DNA of 64,000 nucleotides, from the NCBI RefSeq assembly GCF_021018805.1, contig NC_086248.1:93393239-93457238 (forward strand). The letters run 5' to 3'. Shown piece after piece: positions 13,516-25,952 of the stretch. Source of the DNA: Prinia subflava (lineage: Eukaryota; Chordata; Aves; Passeriformes; Cisticolidae). Within the stretch, counting starts at the first letter, position 1. The number at the start of each line of letters is the position of its first letter. The notes beneath the pieces were generated by a model, which was given only the letters and a program-made list of their open reading frames with translations, did no database searches and was not told the origin of the DNA. Both the position numbers and the translations under genes were made by a program.

Positions 13516-16500
13516 CTGGAATTAAATCAAAAGCAGTGCTTTTAAAACAGAAAATAGCTTTAGCAGTCCCATAATAGTTGAACCTAAAGTTCCAAGTTCA
13601 ACTTGTATCTCAGAAAAATGTAGAAATTATTTCTGTACATTACACACACACAAGGAACTAAGTGCCTATCTTTGCACCTTAAAAGCATTTCCCTGAACTA
13701 GGTGCCAAATAGTGAAGAAGAGTTTTTTGAGGTAATCAATTAATTTCCTTTATCTAGAAGAATACTACAAAGTATGGCAAACAGGTGTGCTGTCAGGGTC
13801 CAGGGCAGCAGAGTAGCAACACAAAAGCATGTTGTCCTTCTAGGATAAACCACACCACAATGAAACTTTCAGAACTTAGAACATGAAATTTTAAATCTAT
13901 CTGTAGTTGCTAAGCAATGTCTTGAATTGTAATATGGGTGCAAGTTCTCAGCATTTCTGAAAATCAATCTATTTACAGAGGTGCTCATCTCAGAATCCCT
14001 CAATTATGGAAAACTTGTGACCAATATTTACTGGAGAAAATGTTACCTGGTGAATAAGGGATAAATATTCTATCATGGCCTCCAAACTAAAGCTGTGCAC
14101 TTTCAAAATCTGGTTTGCTCACACTAAATATCCCATTTTTTCCTGTAAATTGAATAAGTAGTCCCATGTGCATTAACTTAGCTGAATTTGCAGCTACACC
14201 ACCAAATCTCATTAAAATATCACACATAGTGTTTTTTGTAATAAAAAACCTTATTTTTTCCAACACTGTTTTTGTTTAAAAATGCAAAAATAGGATATAT
14301 GGAGAAAATTCACTTTACTGGTTTTTGGCACAATGGGTTTTTCTTTTTGTACGTACATATGTACATATATGTATATATAATAATGCATACACAGACACAC
14401 ACTTATCTACACATATATATGCATATATTACTACTGCAGGTATGCTTGCCTTGGACATGGTGATATTTTGAGTACCAAGCTGAGATTAAAGATGATCCTC
14501 AGCCCATTTGTAATACAGTCCCTTCTTCTATATAATTTACAAGAGTTTTAATAAGGTGAGCACTCATCTTCAAAACAGAATTATCAAATCAATTCTTTCA
14601 CTTGGCATAAAAATGTTTGTTTGAAATTAAGTTGGTTACATTTAAACACTGTGATAAATCTCAGTGATTGTTGGGCTGTACTGCACATGAATTTAAGTAT
14701 TTCCCCCACTCTTCACAGGAACCTTGGCTGTTGCAGAATATAAAAGCACTTTCATCCTCCATGCCAACAACAAAAATCCAAATTATATTATCTACCACTT
14801 TAATTGCAAGTAGGGCAAATTTCAAGAAGTAAAATTGGTTTGTCTGGCTACTGGGTGTCATCATCACTACGCACATACAGAAGCTGAAGAACATTTCTTT
14901 GGCAAGAGAAAATCTGTGTTTCAAAGAATGCTGTTGGATTTTATCTTGTTAGGTCATACCAAGAATTAATTTCAAAAAAATAGCATTGATTTTTTAAAAC
15001 TGATAATCTTAACTGCCTGTAATAATATATTCCCAGGTATTAACATGCAAATATAAAGAACATAATGAATGCAAGTGTGTACACAGCTGTTTATTCATCC
15101 TTTGTGTATAGGCATATATAAGGCAGGAATGAAGACATTGTTTTCTCATATGAAACTAAGTTCTGCTAAATTCTGAGATAAGCAGATTATATAGACACTG
15201 TTTAGATTACAAGGGTTAAAGTGTGTTATTTTTTTTTAAGAGTTTTGAGGTACAATTTCACTATCATAGTGAAATAGGCAAATTGTAAGATATGTTGATA
15301 CTGAGGGTGGGTTGGCAGAAATGGGCAAAGACTGGCAGGTAGAAGAAGCAGGAAATATTCCCTAGAAATTCTCAATCTCTCTGTAAAAGTCAGGGTCCAA
15401 AATTTCCCATTGTCTCCAAAATTTCAAAACCAATTTTTTATACAATTGTCCATGCTCCATTATAATGTCAAGTTAAGCCTTCTGCAGAGCTCTTCCTCAG
15501 CTGCTGTTCACTGACACAATGCAAGACATGTAATTTTGAAAGGTGAATCATTACTGCATCTTTCTCCTGCACCTAAAAATATAGTCTTTTCTCTGTGTAC
15601 CCAAAAACATGTCTAAAAAAATCTCTGTAAATAAGGGAAAAGAGAGTACATTTTAATGTAAGAAAGTCACATTTAATGTGTCTTTCTGACCAAACAGTAT
15701 GGGACTCCAATGAATACATAAATTTATGTTTTATAAATATTCTAAACTCTGTGATAAACTGTTTTTTCACACTGAATGATCAAATATGCCACCAACTGTA
15801 AGCTGATTCACAGGCAAAGCTGTACAATGTAGCCTGGTTAAGTATTTAGATCTTATTACTGCTGAATATTTAATGAATGAAACTTATGGTTAGGTAAATG
15901 GTTCCATCTGTAGTGCTAAAAACCAGAATATCTTCATGTATGAATAAACTTTGAACAGAAGTGGTTGAACAATCTGTAATCATTTCAAATCGTCTTAAGA
16001 TTTAAGATTCAGCTGCTCATTTAACTGGAAGTATTTCTTGTGTACAATGAGCTGCAAAGGAGAATAACACTTCCAAGAGCTGGAAGCCGTCTCTTAATCT
16101 GCATAGTCTGATTTGCTGCTTACGTTCATATTGAAGATGTTCAGATAGTTATTTTTATAAGGGCAAATTCTCCCTGCCCCAGTGCCAATCTGAGGCGAAT
16201 GACATAAGAAGGAGGATATAATCTCCTTTGTGACAGATAACTCCAGAGCTGTGCTGCAGCAACGCCGACTGCAGCGCTCGCCCCTCGGCTCCCCTGTGTG
16301 CGCGGCGACGGCAAAGCCCTGAGGTCTCGAGGGTCAAACCTCAAATTTTCCCCACAAGTTTACCTTTCACCATGCAACTAAATTACATGTTTCAGCACTG
16401 CTTGCTGCTTTCCTTAGAGTGGTAGTGAGTTATATTTAGGAACACTGAGAAGTCCTGGGGTAAAATTCAAACAATCGGGAAATCACGCTGTCAAATGTGG

Positions 16501-19380
16501 GGAACAATGCAACATTAGCAATGCTCCCCCTCTGCAGTTCCACATTTAATTAAACAAAGAGACCTCACATTTATATTCAACAAATCTACACTAACGTAGC
16601 TTTCATGATCTGGGGTATTATTTTAAAACATGAGTTCTGATGCAAAAAAAAAAAAAAAAAGGAATTTGAAGTTATTGCATGTAATATGCTAGTTTAGATT
16701 GGGTATTAGATCAATTACAGGTATAAATAAAAGCCTTCAGGAATTCTTGTACCCAATGACATAACCATCCACAGGGATTCCTACATTAAACCATCCAGTA
16801 ACATATGTTCCTCGGAAGCTGTCTTGGGTACATCTCATGGTTAAGGGTATACAGTTAAGCAATGAATTAATCATAAAGAGTCAGTCTGGAAGCCTTGCCA
16901 CTGCAAGTCACGACAGCCATTGAGACATGTCTTCTGTCTTAAATTGCCTCTTGATTTTTCTGCTACATTTTCACCATTTTCAGGACGGTTCAGGTAACCA
17001 GAGCTACCTTTCAACCTCACAAATGTATACTAAATAATATAACTTATTAGGCAAGACCTAGACAGTTTGACAGAAAAATTCAGCTGCTTCCTTAAGGAAG
17101 TTACCAACCAATACTTCTAATTTTACAGGCAGTATGTCTGTAAGGGAATCTCACGTGCCTCCTACACTGTGCATCCTGTTAATCAGTTGAGAGCAGTTCC
17201 ATTAGCTCATGTGACCTATAACTTACTAAAATGCAGCAACAAATATATATCATCTATTTTCATAATATTTTTTTCAGAGTAGCAACTTCTGTGGTTGGCA
17301 GAACGATGTTATGTCATGATGAATGGGAACAGAGCTGGATTAGGTGATTGTCTCATGAACCAGATCTTTTCTCATTCACAAGCTCTTCTAAGCTGTGGTC
17401 CTTGCTAGAAAATTTTAAAAGCTTCAGATCTGTGTTTAAAGCCGCTTATGAACTTAAAAAAAAATAAATCACCATCTCCTCTATCACAAAATAACATTTT
17501 ATTTTTTTGTTTCTAGCAAAATGGCTGCAAACTTGGGAGTAGCTTTATGATGCCAGAGGAAAGCACAAGTCCTGCCACTTTAATGTGCAGAGATCTGCAC
17601 GCACACTAGGTCCCCAAGCACTCCAGGTTTTGAGTTAAATGAATTTATTTTGGTGGCGATGCAGCAAGGAAGGGGCACATACTGAAGAAGAAATTACATT
17701 CCATAACCTCCCATAGAAATACTGCAGTCTTACTGCTATAACAATGTAAGGCCATGTGTGGCTACAAAATGAAAAAGAACTATGTGCTTACATCCCATTT
17801 CTGATTTTTTTGCAGCTATCTGAGAAAGATTTGATATTGTTGTTGTCTAAGCACATTTAAACTTCAGCTGAAATAACTGCCAAGTGATTCATGCCTATGT
17901 AGGTGAATATACCGATTGTATCTGGAGCCCCAGTGCGCCATTTTCATTTCACTTTAAATAAAAAACAAAATGTATCTGTGTCAGTCAGTGCCCTTCTGCT
18001 GTACTCAGAGGTATCAAACAGGCTACAATTATGATTGTGAAGTGATTGTGTCACATTGGAGGAAGGTTTATTGCTTTTGAGTCTGCTAGGCAGTAACACA
18101 TTCTGTTTCATATTACTCTTTATATCATTGTTTGGCTGTGACTAGAATAATCAAATGCCATCAAATGCTGTCAAATTCAATTTACAGTATTTCTCACTGA
18201 AGCAGGCTTTCTGCATTATATTTCCTGTTTTCCCTTTCTATGGTTGCCATGGAATAGCAGGGGTAATCATCAGCTTTATTTACAAAACCAACAGAGTGAA
18301 GACATGTCTTGGGCCATAACAGACACTTTATTCCTCTTTATGCAGGGGAGGGACTTGGGGTTTTTGATCAGACAATTAAAAAAGACAAACAAAGGATATT
18401 TCAAGACAGCAGGAATTTTTAGAGACCACTAACATCTTTAAGGCAAAGGTGAATTTATATTAATTATCACTGAGGATTCCAAAATGTAATTGGATTTCTC
18501 ATCTACTCAGTCACATCTTTAATACAATAAAAAGTCCCAAAATCTTTGTGGGAGGCTAGAATCAGCCCAGCATGTGTTTTCCACACATACTCAAGAGCTG
18601 GAAAACCCAGGAACTTCAGAGTTTAAATCCCTCTCAATTATATGGCTTGAGTTTTATATTCTCTGACTTCTGATGCAATTCAAGAAGGTTGCTTCAGCAA
18701 GCTTTTAGCAAAGGGTCAACACGCACAGCAGAGATCAGTGCTCTGCTAGTTTAACACTGCCCTAAACACAGCTATCTGTACAGGAGAATCCTCACACGGG
18801 GCTTAGGAAACTCCTCATGGGAGGTGAGGATGCATCAGTCAACAACCTACACAGGGCAGATGAACCAAAACACCAAGGTACATGAACAGACGCACTGTAA
18901 TCGCCGTCCAGATGACTTACTTAGGAACATGAGTTATCTTGGAAAACTGATCTGGTTTAGGAACCTAGATACCTTTTTCTGCTTTTAAAATCTCAGAAGT
19001 GCTGAATTACTCCTGTTTCTATTACAAAATTCTCAGCTGTCTATCAGAGAAGACTGAAGTTGGTATGAAGTGGTCTGGATAATCACAGTACAACTATCTA
19101 TCCTAAAAACTTCTCCAAAGATTTTTTTGTTCCCTTGAATTTTTAAAATGTACTTTCACATGCTTCTTGTAATTTGTATTTCAGGAAGACGATTCTTGTT
19201 TGAGTTCATATTCCCAACATGGCTATCCATAGAACAGTTTCTTATCTTTCTTAGAATTTGAAAGGTAATATTATATTTTTTCATGTACTTCTACACTTTT
19301 TTTCACCTCCCAAAAAATCAAGGAATAAAGAAAGGAGCCATTAAGTAGGACTAAGAATCTGAGGTGATAAGGGCATTTAC
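13516..19380 (-). other. USH2A: Intron 60 (5,865 bp)
   Basis: It contains a TA/CA-rich tract (14349-14430), an A17 run (16644-16660), and a compact CpG cluster (about 16260-16331) in otherwise CpG-poor sequence. No exon was recognised. Confidence 0.8.
14349..14430 (+). repeat. Imperfect TA/CA microsatellite
   Basis: Alternating purine-pyrimidine sequence of GTACATA and TATA units passes into CACACA and then TATATGCATATA. It is old and interrupted. Confidence 0.75.
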
Positions 19381-19543
19381 CTGTAGATAAAGTAGTTAGT
19401 AATAATGCCATTTGGTTTCCTGGGTGGTGCCCATTTCACTTCTATGAGTGAAGGTCCAATTGCTTTTACAACAGGTGGGCTCAGTTCTCTGGGAGGTGCT
19501 TCAGCAGTTCTTGAGTATGTCTGACCACCCACTCCACACCCAC
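19381..19543 (-). CDS. USH2A: USH2A exon (human exon 60 equivalent), FnIII
   Basis: This exon is 163 bp, phase 1 in and phase 2 out, with acceptor tgtag|gtgggt and donor acag|gtaaat. It begins GGCGVGGQTYSR, completing the F-G loop of the previous module. The linker EAPPRELSPP follows, and then strands A to C of the next FnIII module (VVKAIGPSLIEVKWAPPRKP, then NGIITNYFIYR). The glycine-rich first residues differ from the serine-containing human loop. The PNGII-x-NYFIYR end is conserved. Length and phases match the recalled human exon. Confidence 0.94.
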
Positions 19544-20189
19544 CTACAGAAACAGAAGTTTGTGTACGGATAAGAGCTTTTTCCTCAACAAAAAAATACA
19601 TTAAAAGCAAATGAATTTCAAGTAAAGAAGCTGCTGGTGGAAATGGTGTCTCATTTCACCTCATTGCATTGTTAAATATTCATTTAAATTACCACAACTC
19701 TATTGATGAATTACTTCTGATTTTCAGCAGTGAGAGTGAGGAGCAAATTGGTTCAAAATTGTTATTTTAGAAATATTTATTTCAATAGATTTTTGAAAAT
19801 GTCCATTAAAGTCAGGGAATTTCTAATTTTTGGGCTCTTCTCTCCTGTCTTTTTGATCACCACTTCTTTTTGGTGAGAAGTTACAGAACAGATTCAGTTC
19901 TGTACATCCATTTTCAAAGACCTTTAGGCTGCTTGTGAAGAGCTTTTAATAAAGCTACACATATGACCTAAAATACATATTTTAAATCTCCATTTGATAT
20001 ATTCATAATATATGGAGAAATACATCCGTGATACATGAGAAATATTCAAGCCTTCATTCAGTGCTAGGCTTTCTTTCTACTATGTAAACATTTGACTCCA
20101 ATGTAGAAGAATTTTGTCTCTTTTGCAGAGTTGGATCTGTCTGGAAAATCCCTTCCAGTCACACAGATGAGTGTTTTAAATTGCCTTAC
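19544..20189 (-). other. USH2A: Intron 59 (646 bp)
   Basis: Short AT-rich intron with no recognisable element. Confidence 0.85.
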
Positions 20190-20348
20190 CACTCTGGCAT
20201 GCTTGTATTCTTATCTCATACAGGGTGTAGGGATCCAGGCCATCAACAAAGGCAAAATGTGCACGTCCTACCGGCTTCACCAGCAGAGTGGGGCTGCTTG
20301 CATTTAGTAGGATGTTGTATTCCAAAGGCACATTGACAATGAATATCC
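20190..20348 (-). CDS. USH2A: USH2A exon (human exon 59 equivalent), FnIII
   Basis: This exon is 159 bp, phase 1 on both sides (symmetric), with acceptor aacag|ggatat and donor agtg|gtaagg. It encodes 53 residues, the C to F strands of an FnIII fold ([13 protein letters not shown], then [18 protein letters not shown]), with the sequon NAS. The last cysteine pairs in motif with one in the next exon (CQSGGC, again C-x4-C), so this loop is split by the intron. The middle part ([13 protein letters not shown]) diverges more from human than the ends do. Confidence 0.93.
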
Positions 20349-23300
20349 CTGTTGTGAAACAGAGAGGAACCAGTGATTATCTGAAACACTAACTACAGTG
20401 CAGGACAACTTCAAAGAGCCATTCATCACATGCAATTTTAAATGTAATCCCCCTCTGGAGGTTTTCCCTACTGCCTCTTTTGAAAACTACAATCATTTAA
20501 ATATAAACTGAAACAGATCCATCTGCAGATTATAAGTGGAAGACAGACATTATGGTTCTTAGGTAAGAATCAAAATTCAATTCAGTCAATGCCTGTTTTG
20601 CAATTGCCACTTCTGGGAAGACCGACCTTATGACTTGGAACTAGGCAGCTTTTATGTATTTTGGAGGAGTAACAGCTGTTTGAATAGTCGTATGATCAAA
20701 CAAGAGAATTGCAACCATTCAGCAAATTATGCCTTTTTAGCCCAACAGCAGTAGCTGAGTGTAGGTTCTTAGCCTGCTTCAGGAGTACAGTACAGTAGCT
20801 TGAGCCAAGAAACATATAATTTTAAATGATGTAAAAACAAACTGTTCATTTTTTTGTTTAAAAAAACCCTCTCATTTTTTAGTGTTTGAATTCAAACATT
20901 TTCTACATTTATTCCTATTTCCATGTTGTCAGCCCCTAATTTTCTAGTTTTCTTGAGAAGCTGAAAAACTCAGTTCCTTCAGAAGAACAAACTAAGCCTT
21001 ACGCCATCCCTTTAGAACAATAGGCAGGTATTCCTGGATATTGTCTTTTCTGCTTCCACATGGTGTTTCTAAGGGTTTTGGTTGATTGGTTTTGTCTGAT
21101 TTTTGGTTTCCTTGGGCAGTATTTTTTATTAGGAAATGGGCTGTAGGCTTTTTAATTTTTATCCACTATAGACTGGTCTGTGCAGACAGCAGCAATTTCA
21201 TAAACCAAGAGAATGACCAAAGAAGAGTTTGTATTGTGTGTTTCCTTCATTCTGCAGCCACATAAGGAACAGCCTTAAGAAAGGACAAAGTACAGACTAG
21301 ACAAGGTTCCTTTCTGAGATGAGTCAAGATATATCTGATTAGCAAAAGCACATTTCTCTTTCAACACAACACCTACTTTAGATGTCACAGAGATGTCTTT
21401 GTGACTGCAACAAGGACCAGATGCCTGTGAGCAGTTCTGAGACTTGTCCAGACCTTGAGAATCATTCCATTTGTAACTTGGGAAAACAACTCAGCTTTTT
21501 CTCCTAATTACAATTTTGGTCCTTTTCTGATAAAGTATCTACATTGATACTATTACCCCGAAGCTACAAAGAGCATTTTTTTCCACTGTTGTGCATCTGT
21601 TAGATGGGGTTTTTTTTAGCTAGGTATGTATGTGAATATACATAACTAAACCCCAAAAGTTCGCAAGAAATCAGAGATTTCAAGTTTTAGTTGTGGTACT
21701 ATGAACAACTGATGTACTTTGAAGGATCAGAAAAATCTTTGAAACACCATGTTTTTACAATTCTCATAAGAAAAAGAGGCTATAAAAATCCCAAAGAAAT
21801 AACATTCTGCTGCCTGACTAGATGCTAGACAAAGAAAATGCCATTACACTAAAAAGCTGAGAAATAGCCCTGAAGTAGAGGCATGACTTCAATCTTATTC
21901 AACTGCTCAGCTTACAGGAAGAACAAAGATGTTAGGAGTTATTGGAAGAGGTGAAGGGAGAAGGAGACAAAAAACGCAAAAATTCCTCTGTAAAATTTTC
22001 CTTCTTCAGTGTAAAGTTACAAGAAAAATACCAAGATCTAATTATTAAGAATGGAATAACAGAAATACAACTTTTAAATCAAGGACAATGTTACAGAGTA
22101 AACCTGAGAGGTGATCTTGACATAGATTTGACTTGCATCAAAGAAAATAATTTTTTGCCTGATTTATGGAAGATTAAATGCTCCAGAAGAGTGCACTTGA
22201 GTTTGCAGTGTAAAAATTTGCCAGTAATTAAAAATATATTGTTAAAGATACTTATTATTACTATTAGTAGCAGTATTTCCACCCTATAATGGGAGGGTCT
22301 GTAAAGGATACAACAGAAAATCTGAAAGAGTTTGAAATGGTGCAGAGCACACCAATAGAAACCTATTTTCCATCTCCTAGTTAAAGTCCCCTTCTTCTCC
22401 AGTCCTGCAAACTGACAAGATATTTCAGCCAGAAAACCCCATTCCTTTGTGAGAGTGATAGAGTTCAGTTTTTTGCATCTGATCAGTGCATTAATTCTAG
22501 GCAAAAAACACCAGAAACCCTTGAAACTGAAACTATTCAGAATGCTTGATTTCCCAAGGAAGTTTAAATACAAACAAGGACAGCTGAGTCCAGCCGTCAT
22601 TATGCAGCAAAGGACACCTATTTCAAAATAAATGACCTATCCAACAACATTGGGTAGTGTTCTGTCCATATCAGATATTATTAAAAAAACACCACCTCAC
22701 ACCCGAAACACAAAATCTTAAAATTCTGCTAAAAGTTGCACTATATTAGGCATGATACCAATAATTAATACGCTCAGGAGAAAAAATACTCTCAAGAAGT
22801 GAAAATGAAATTGTAAATAAAATCACATATGCATCCTGAAAGATTCCAATGTCCAATGGAATCCTTCTACACTTTGATCAAAATCATTGACTATGAAGAT
22901 CAAAGGATCACTTCCTAATCTGAAAAATTATAATATAAACTCTTACAACACAGAAACTTGTAAAAAAACCCCTTTCCTTCAGAACAGCCTTCAGCATCTG
23001 CAGCCAGTCTGAAACCACTACCTTGTGTGTTCTGATGACTGAAGGAAATTAAATGGGCATATTTGTTAAAGTCATCTGGGAAACCACACGACTTGGTTAG
23101 TTCCAGGGTTCATAAATTTATGTCAGAATAAAAGGAACCGTAAAAGCACAAGTGAACCAATTTACCCTAAATGCAAATGGCAGTTTTGTTATTTGGTGTC
23201 AAAGTTACCATGAGCACAATGACAACCTGCCATAACACATTTTCATGTTCACTAAAGAACAAGGATTTAGTTGGTTAATATTCCCAGCAATACTCTTTTT

Positions 23301-24240
23301 CATAATTTACAACAACTAGATGCTGATAGGTTATTTAACATTTATGAAGTTAAGATGTAATCAGAAAAACCCTGATTATCTTTACAAATAAAAAAGTTAA
23401 ATTATTCCCCTTTTTTCTTCTCTGTGACTTCATTTCACAGCAGGTGCACATTTTGCAATGGGACAAATCAATCAAGTGAAACCCTGGGTTTTTGTGGGCA
23501 TATTTGGATAACATTTAATGAACAATTCTGTGCAAAACTCTGCAAATTAGGTTTGACGGCTCTATGTACTTCAAAACTAGGCTAGGTCAAAAGTAGAATC
23601 TGCAGAACAAGATGCTTGAAACTGGAGGTAAAAAGCCACACACTTACAGATGGGTCACCCAGAATCTGTTTAAAGTTAATTGCTAAAAAATTGTTTACTA
23701 TGATATGAAATCCAATCACAATTAAAGTAAAATAGTTAAACTTCTTCACTTATAGGAAACAAATACTGCAAGAGGAACAGCATGTCTTTTAAAGTTATAT
23801 TTTATTTTAATATTTAAATTCACAAAACAAAATAATCTATTTGGCTTCCTGAGATTATTTACATTATGCTTCAAACATCCAGATGTCTCAGTTTGGTTGC
23901 ATCAAGTATTCCCACCAAGACTCTGGAAACAGTAACAGCTGGAGGTGCTGACTGTTTGCAAGACACAGAACTTCAGATATTGAGCTTGAAAATCTTGTCC
24001 TACTGTGAGGTGGAGCAAACAATAATTTACTCCAAAAAATCAAAAATGAGAGAATGTGACATTGGCTTATCAAAAGTCCTATTTGCTAGTCCACAAGAAA
24101 CGGGGTTAGTTGGGGAAGCTGTGTCAAATACATGGTATCCAAATACCAGGTTTGAGCCCAAGAAGGATAACGTCAGAATCCAGATTTTAAACAAATGCCA
24201 TTCTAACTGTTATAACAGCCCTCTTATTAGAGGGTAAAAA

Positions 24241-24732
24241 TGAGCCAAGACACAGACTTCTTGTTTATCACAGCGTGAAAAGGGTCCTGGTTTATTCCTC
24301 TTCATTGGCTTAGTCATCTTAACTCCAGCTATTCACTGACTCTGGCTGCAGCAAGTTCCTGCTGGAGGTTTCCCTTGCAGCCTCTGACTGCTGGTTATTT
24401 CCTGCTAAACTCTGACTGCAGATATCAGTTTGCAGGCACTTAGACTGCAGGCTTTCACCCAGCTAGACTGTGACTGCAGGTTCCAACAACAGGCTCTAAC
24501 TGCAGACCCTTCCTTCTCCCTAGGATCCTGCTTCATGGCTCTCTCCATGCTCCTCAAGGTTCCTTTTCCATGATGATCCTCCCCTTACCAGCTCACCCCC
24601 TCTTTTATCTCACTCATCCTTATTGGCTATAGCGGTTACTCATCAGGTGTGTGTTGGTTAATTAACACAGCTCTTACTTATCAGGGGTGAAAGTCACCCT
24701 GTATTCCCCTCTTCTACGCTAACTGATAAGCA
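24241..24732 (-). mobile_element. Probable solo LTR of an endogenous retrovirus
   Basis: Read on the minus strand, this unit of about 490 bp starts with TG (at 24732) and ends with CA (at 24241). It has an A-rich TATA-like box (gataaaagaggggg, near 24600), an AATAAA polyadenylation signal (24291-24296), and a short terminal segment like a U5. No internal retroviral coding sequence flanks it, so it would be a recombined solo copy. I could not confirm a target-site duplication, so the exact ends and family are uncertain. It could instead be another medium-length repeat. Confidence 0.5.
24353..24505 (-). repeat. Degenerate ~29-bp tandem repeat, six units
   Basis: The core TGACTGCAG (plus strand) or a near variant recurs at 24353, 24385, 24413, 24442, 24471 and 24497. 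The spacings are 32, 28, 29, 29 and 26 bases. Sequence between cores is diverged but T/C-rich in similar places. It lies in the probable U3 region of the LTR above. Confidence 0.7.
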
Positions 24733-25896
24733 AACCTAGAAGTGGATAGAGCATTATAACACAATGAAGAAGAAAATATTTTAATCCAGATAATCATTAA
24801 TATATGAAGCAGGTATCCTAGGAGCAGAGGAAAGGATCCCATTTTGAGCATGTTCAGCTTTCAAGTTACCACCAGCAACAACTGAAGACACCCAGAAGAA
24901 TCAGGTCCCCAGTGAAGACCAGTGGGGTTGTCAATGAGCTGGAATGCAGGATGGCTACCTGTCAATAACATTTATGGATATATCTTGAGGAAATTATGTG
25001 GTGGAGTTTTTATTCCATTTGGCTCTTCTGCCTCTATCCATGGCACTAATATTTGCTCTATAATAATTGTAGCATATCCTTCCGTAGCATATCAGTGAAA
25101 TGCATCCAACTTCTGAGGTCTGTGCACTGAGGCAATGCCACACAAAATAATGGAATCCCTATTTCAGAGAATAAAGCCCCATTTTCCACAGTGAGTGAGA
25201 TGTATCAAATATTTTCTTCTGAATCCATCACTTTAACCACTACTGGGCCACCTTGCTCTTTAGCTAAGTCAGGAGTTTTGAAATGCTACATATATCTATA
25301 AAGCCACAAGATTTAGATATATTACAGATGCTGAAACTTTATAATTGAACGATCCAAAAAGGAAGGTCTGTGTAATAGGATGTGTCCATAATTAATCCTG
25401 AGTGTGATTATTTGATCCAAATTTATTACAGCAGATAAGACAGAATGCCAAAGCAGTTCTGATATCCACAGACAGAAAGACACTATGAACAAGTACCTTC
25501 TCACTAAAACTTTGTTAATTAAAAGCACTGTTTTTGACATCGAGTCTGTGAAAAGAACAGTTTTGTCCAAGAGTGACTGCCAATCCTGAAAATCATTATA
25601 AGTAAAGGTGCATTCTAAGTTTATAAGGAAAACCTATGTTGCCTCAATATAGGCTATTGTGAGACAAGGATTTATGCACAGAAAGGCAATAGAGCAGCAA
25701 AAAGAAAAAATGGTTGCTCTATGTACATGGACATAAATAAGGATAAGAAGCAGTAGACACTTTAGGCTAATCCTACCAAGCTGGGGATGTATGTGACCCC
25801 CAACACCTGTATGATAGGACATGTCAATGGGATCTATTCCAGAAGATCAGAACTTCCAGAATAAATCCCCACCTGCATCCTCTGCAGTCTTAAGGA

Positions 25897-25952
25897 AAAC
25901 GAACGAACAAACAAACAAACAAACCAAACCAAACCAAACCAAACCAAAAAAA
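25897..25952 (+). repeat. Compound microsatellite (AAAC)n(AAACC)n
   Basis: AACG/AAAC tetramers pass into five copies of an AAACC pentamer and end in an A-rich stretch. The change of unit length within one tract suggests stepwise replication slippage. Confidence 0.9.

Noticed and set aside
22091..22600. 169-codon minus-strand open frame in intron 58
   Set aside because: It overlaps open frames on the other strand, has no known domain, and does not fit the USH2A exon chain, which joins in phase without it.
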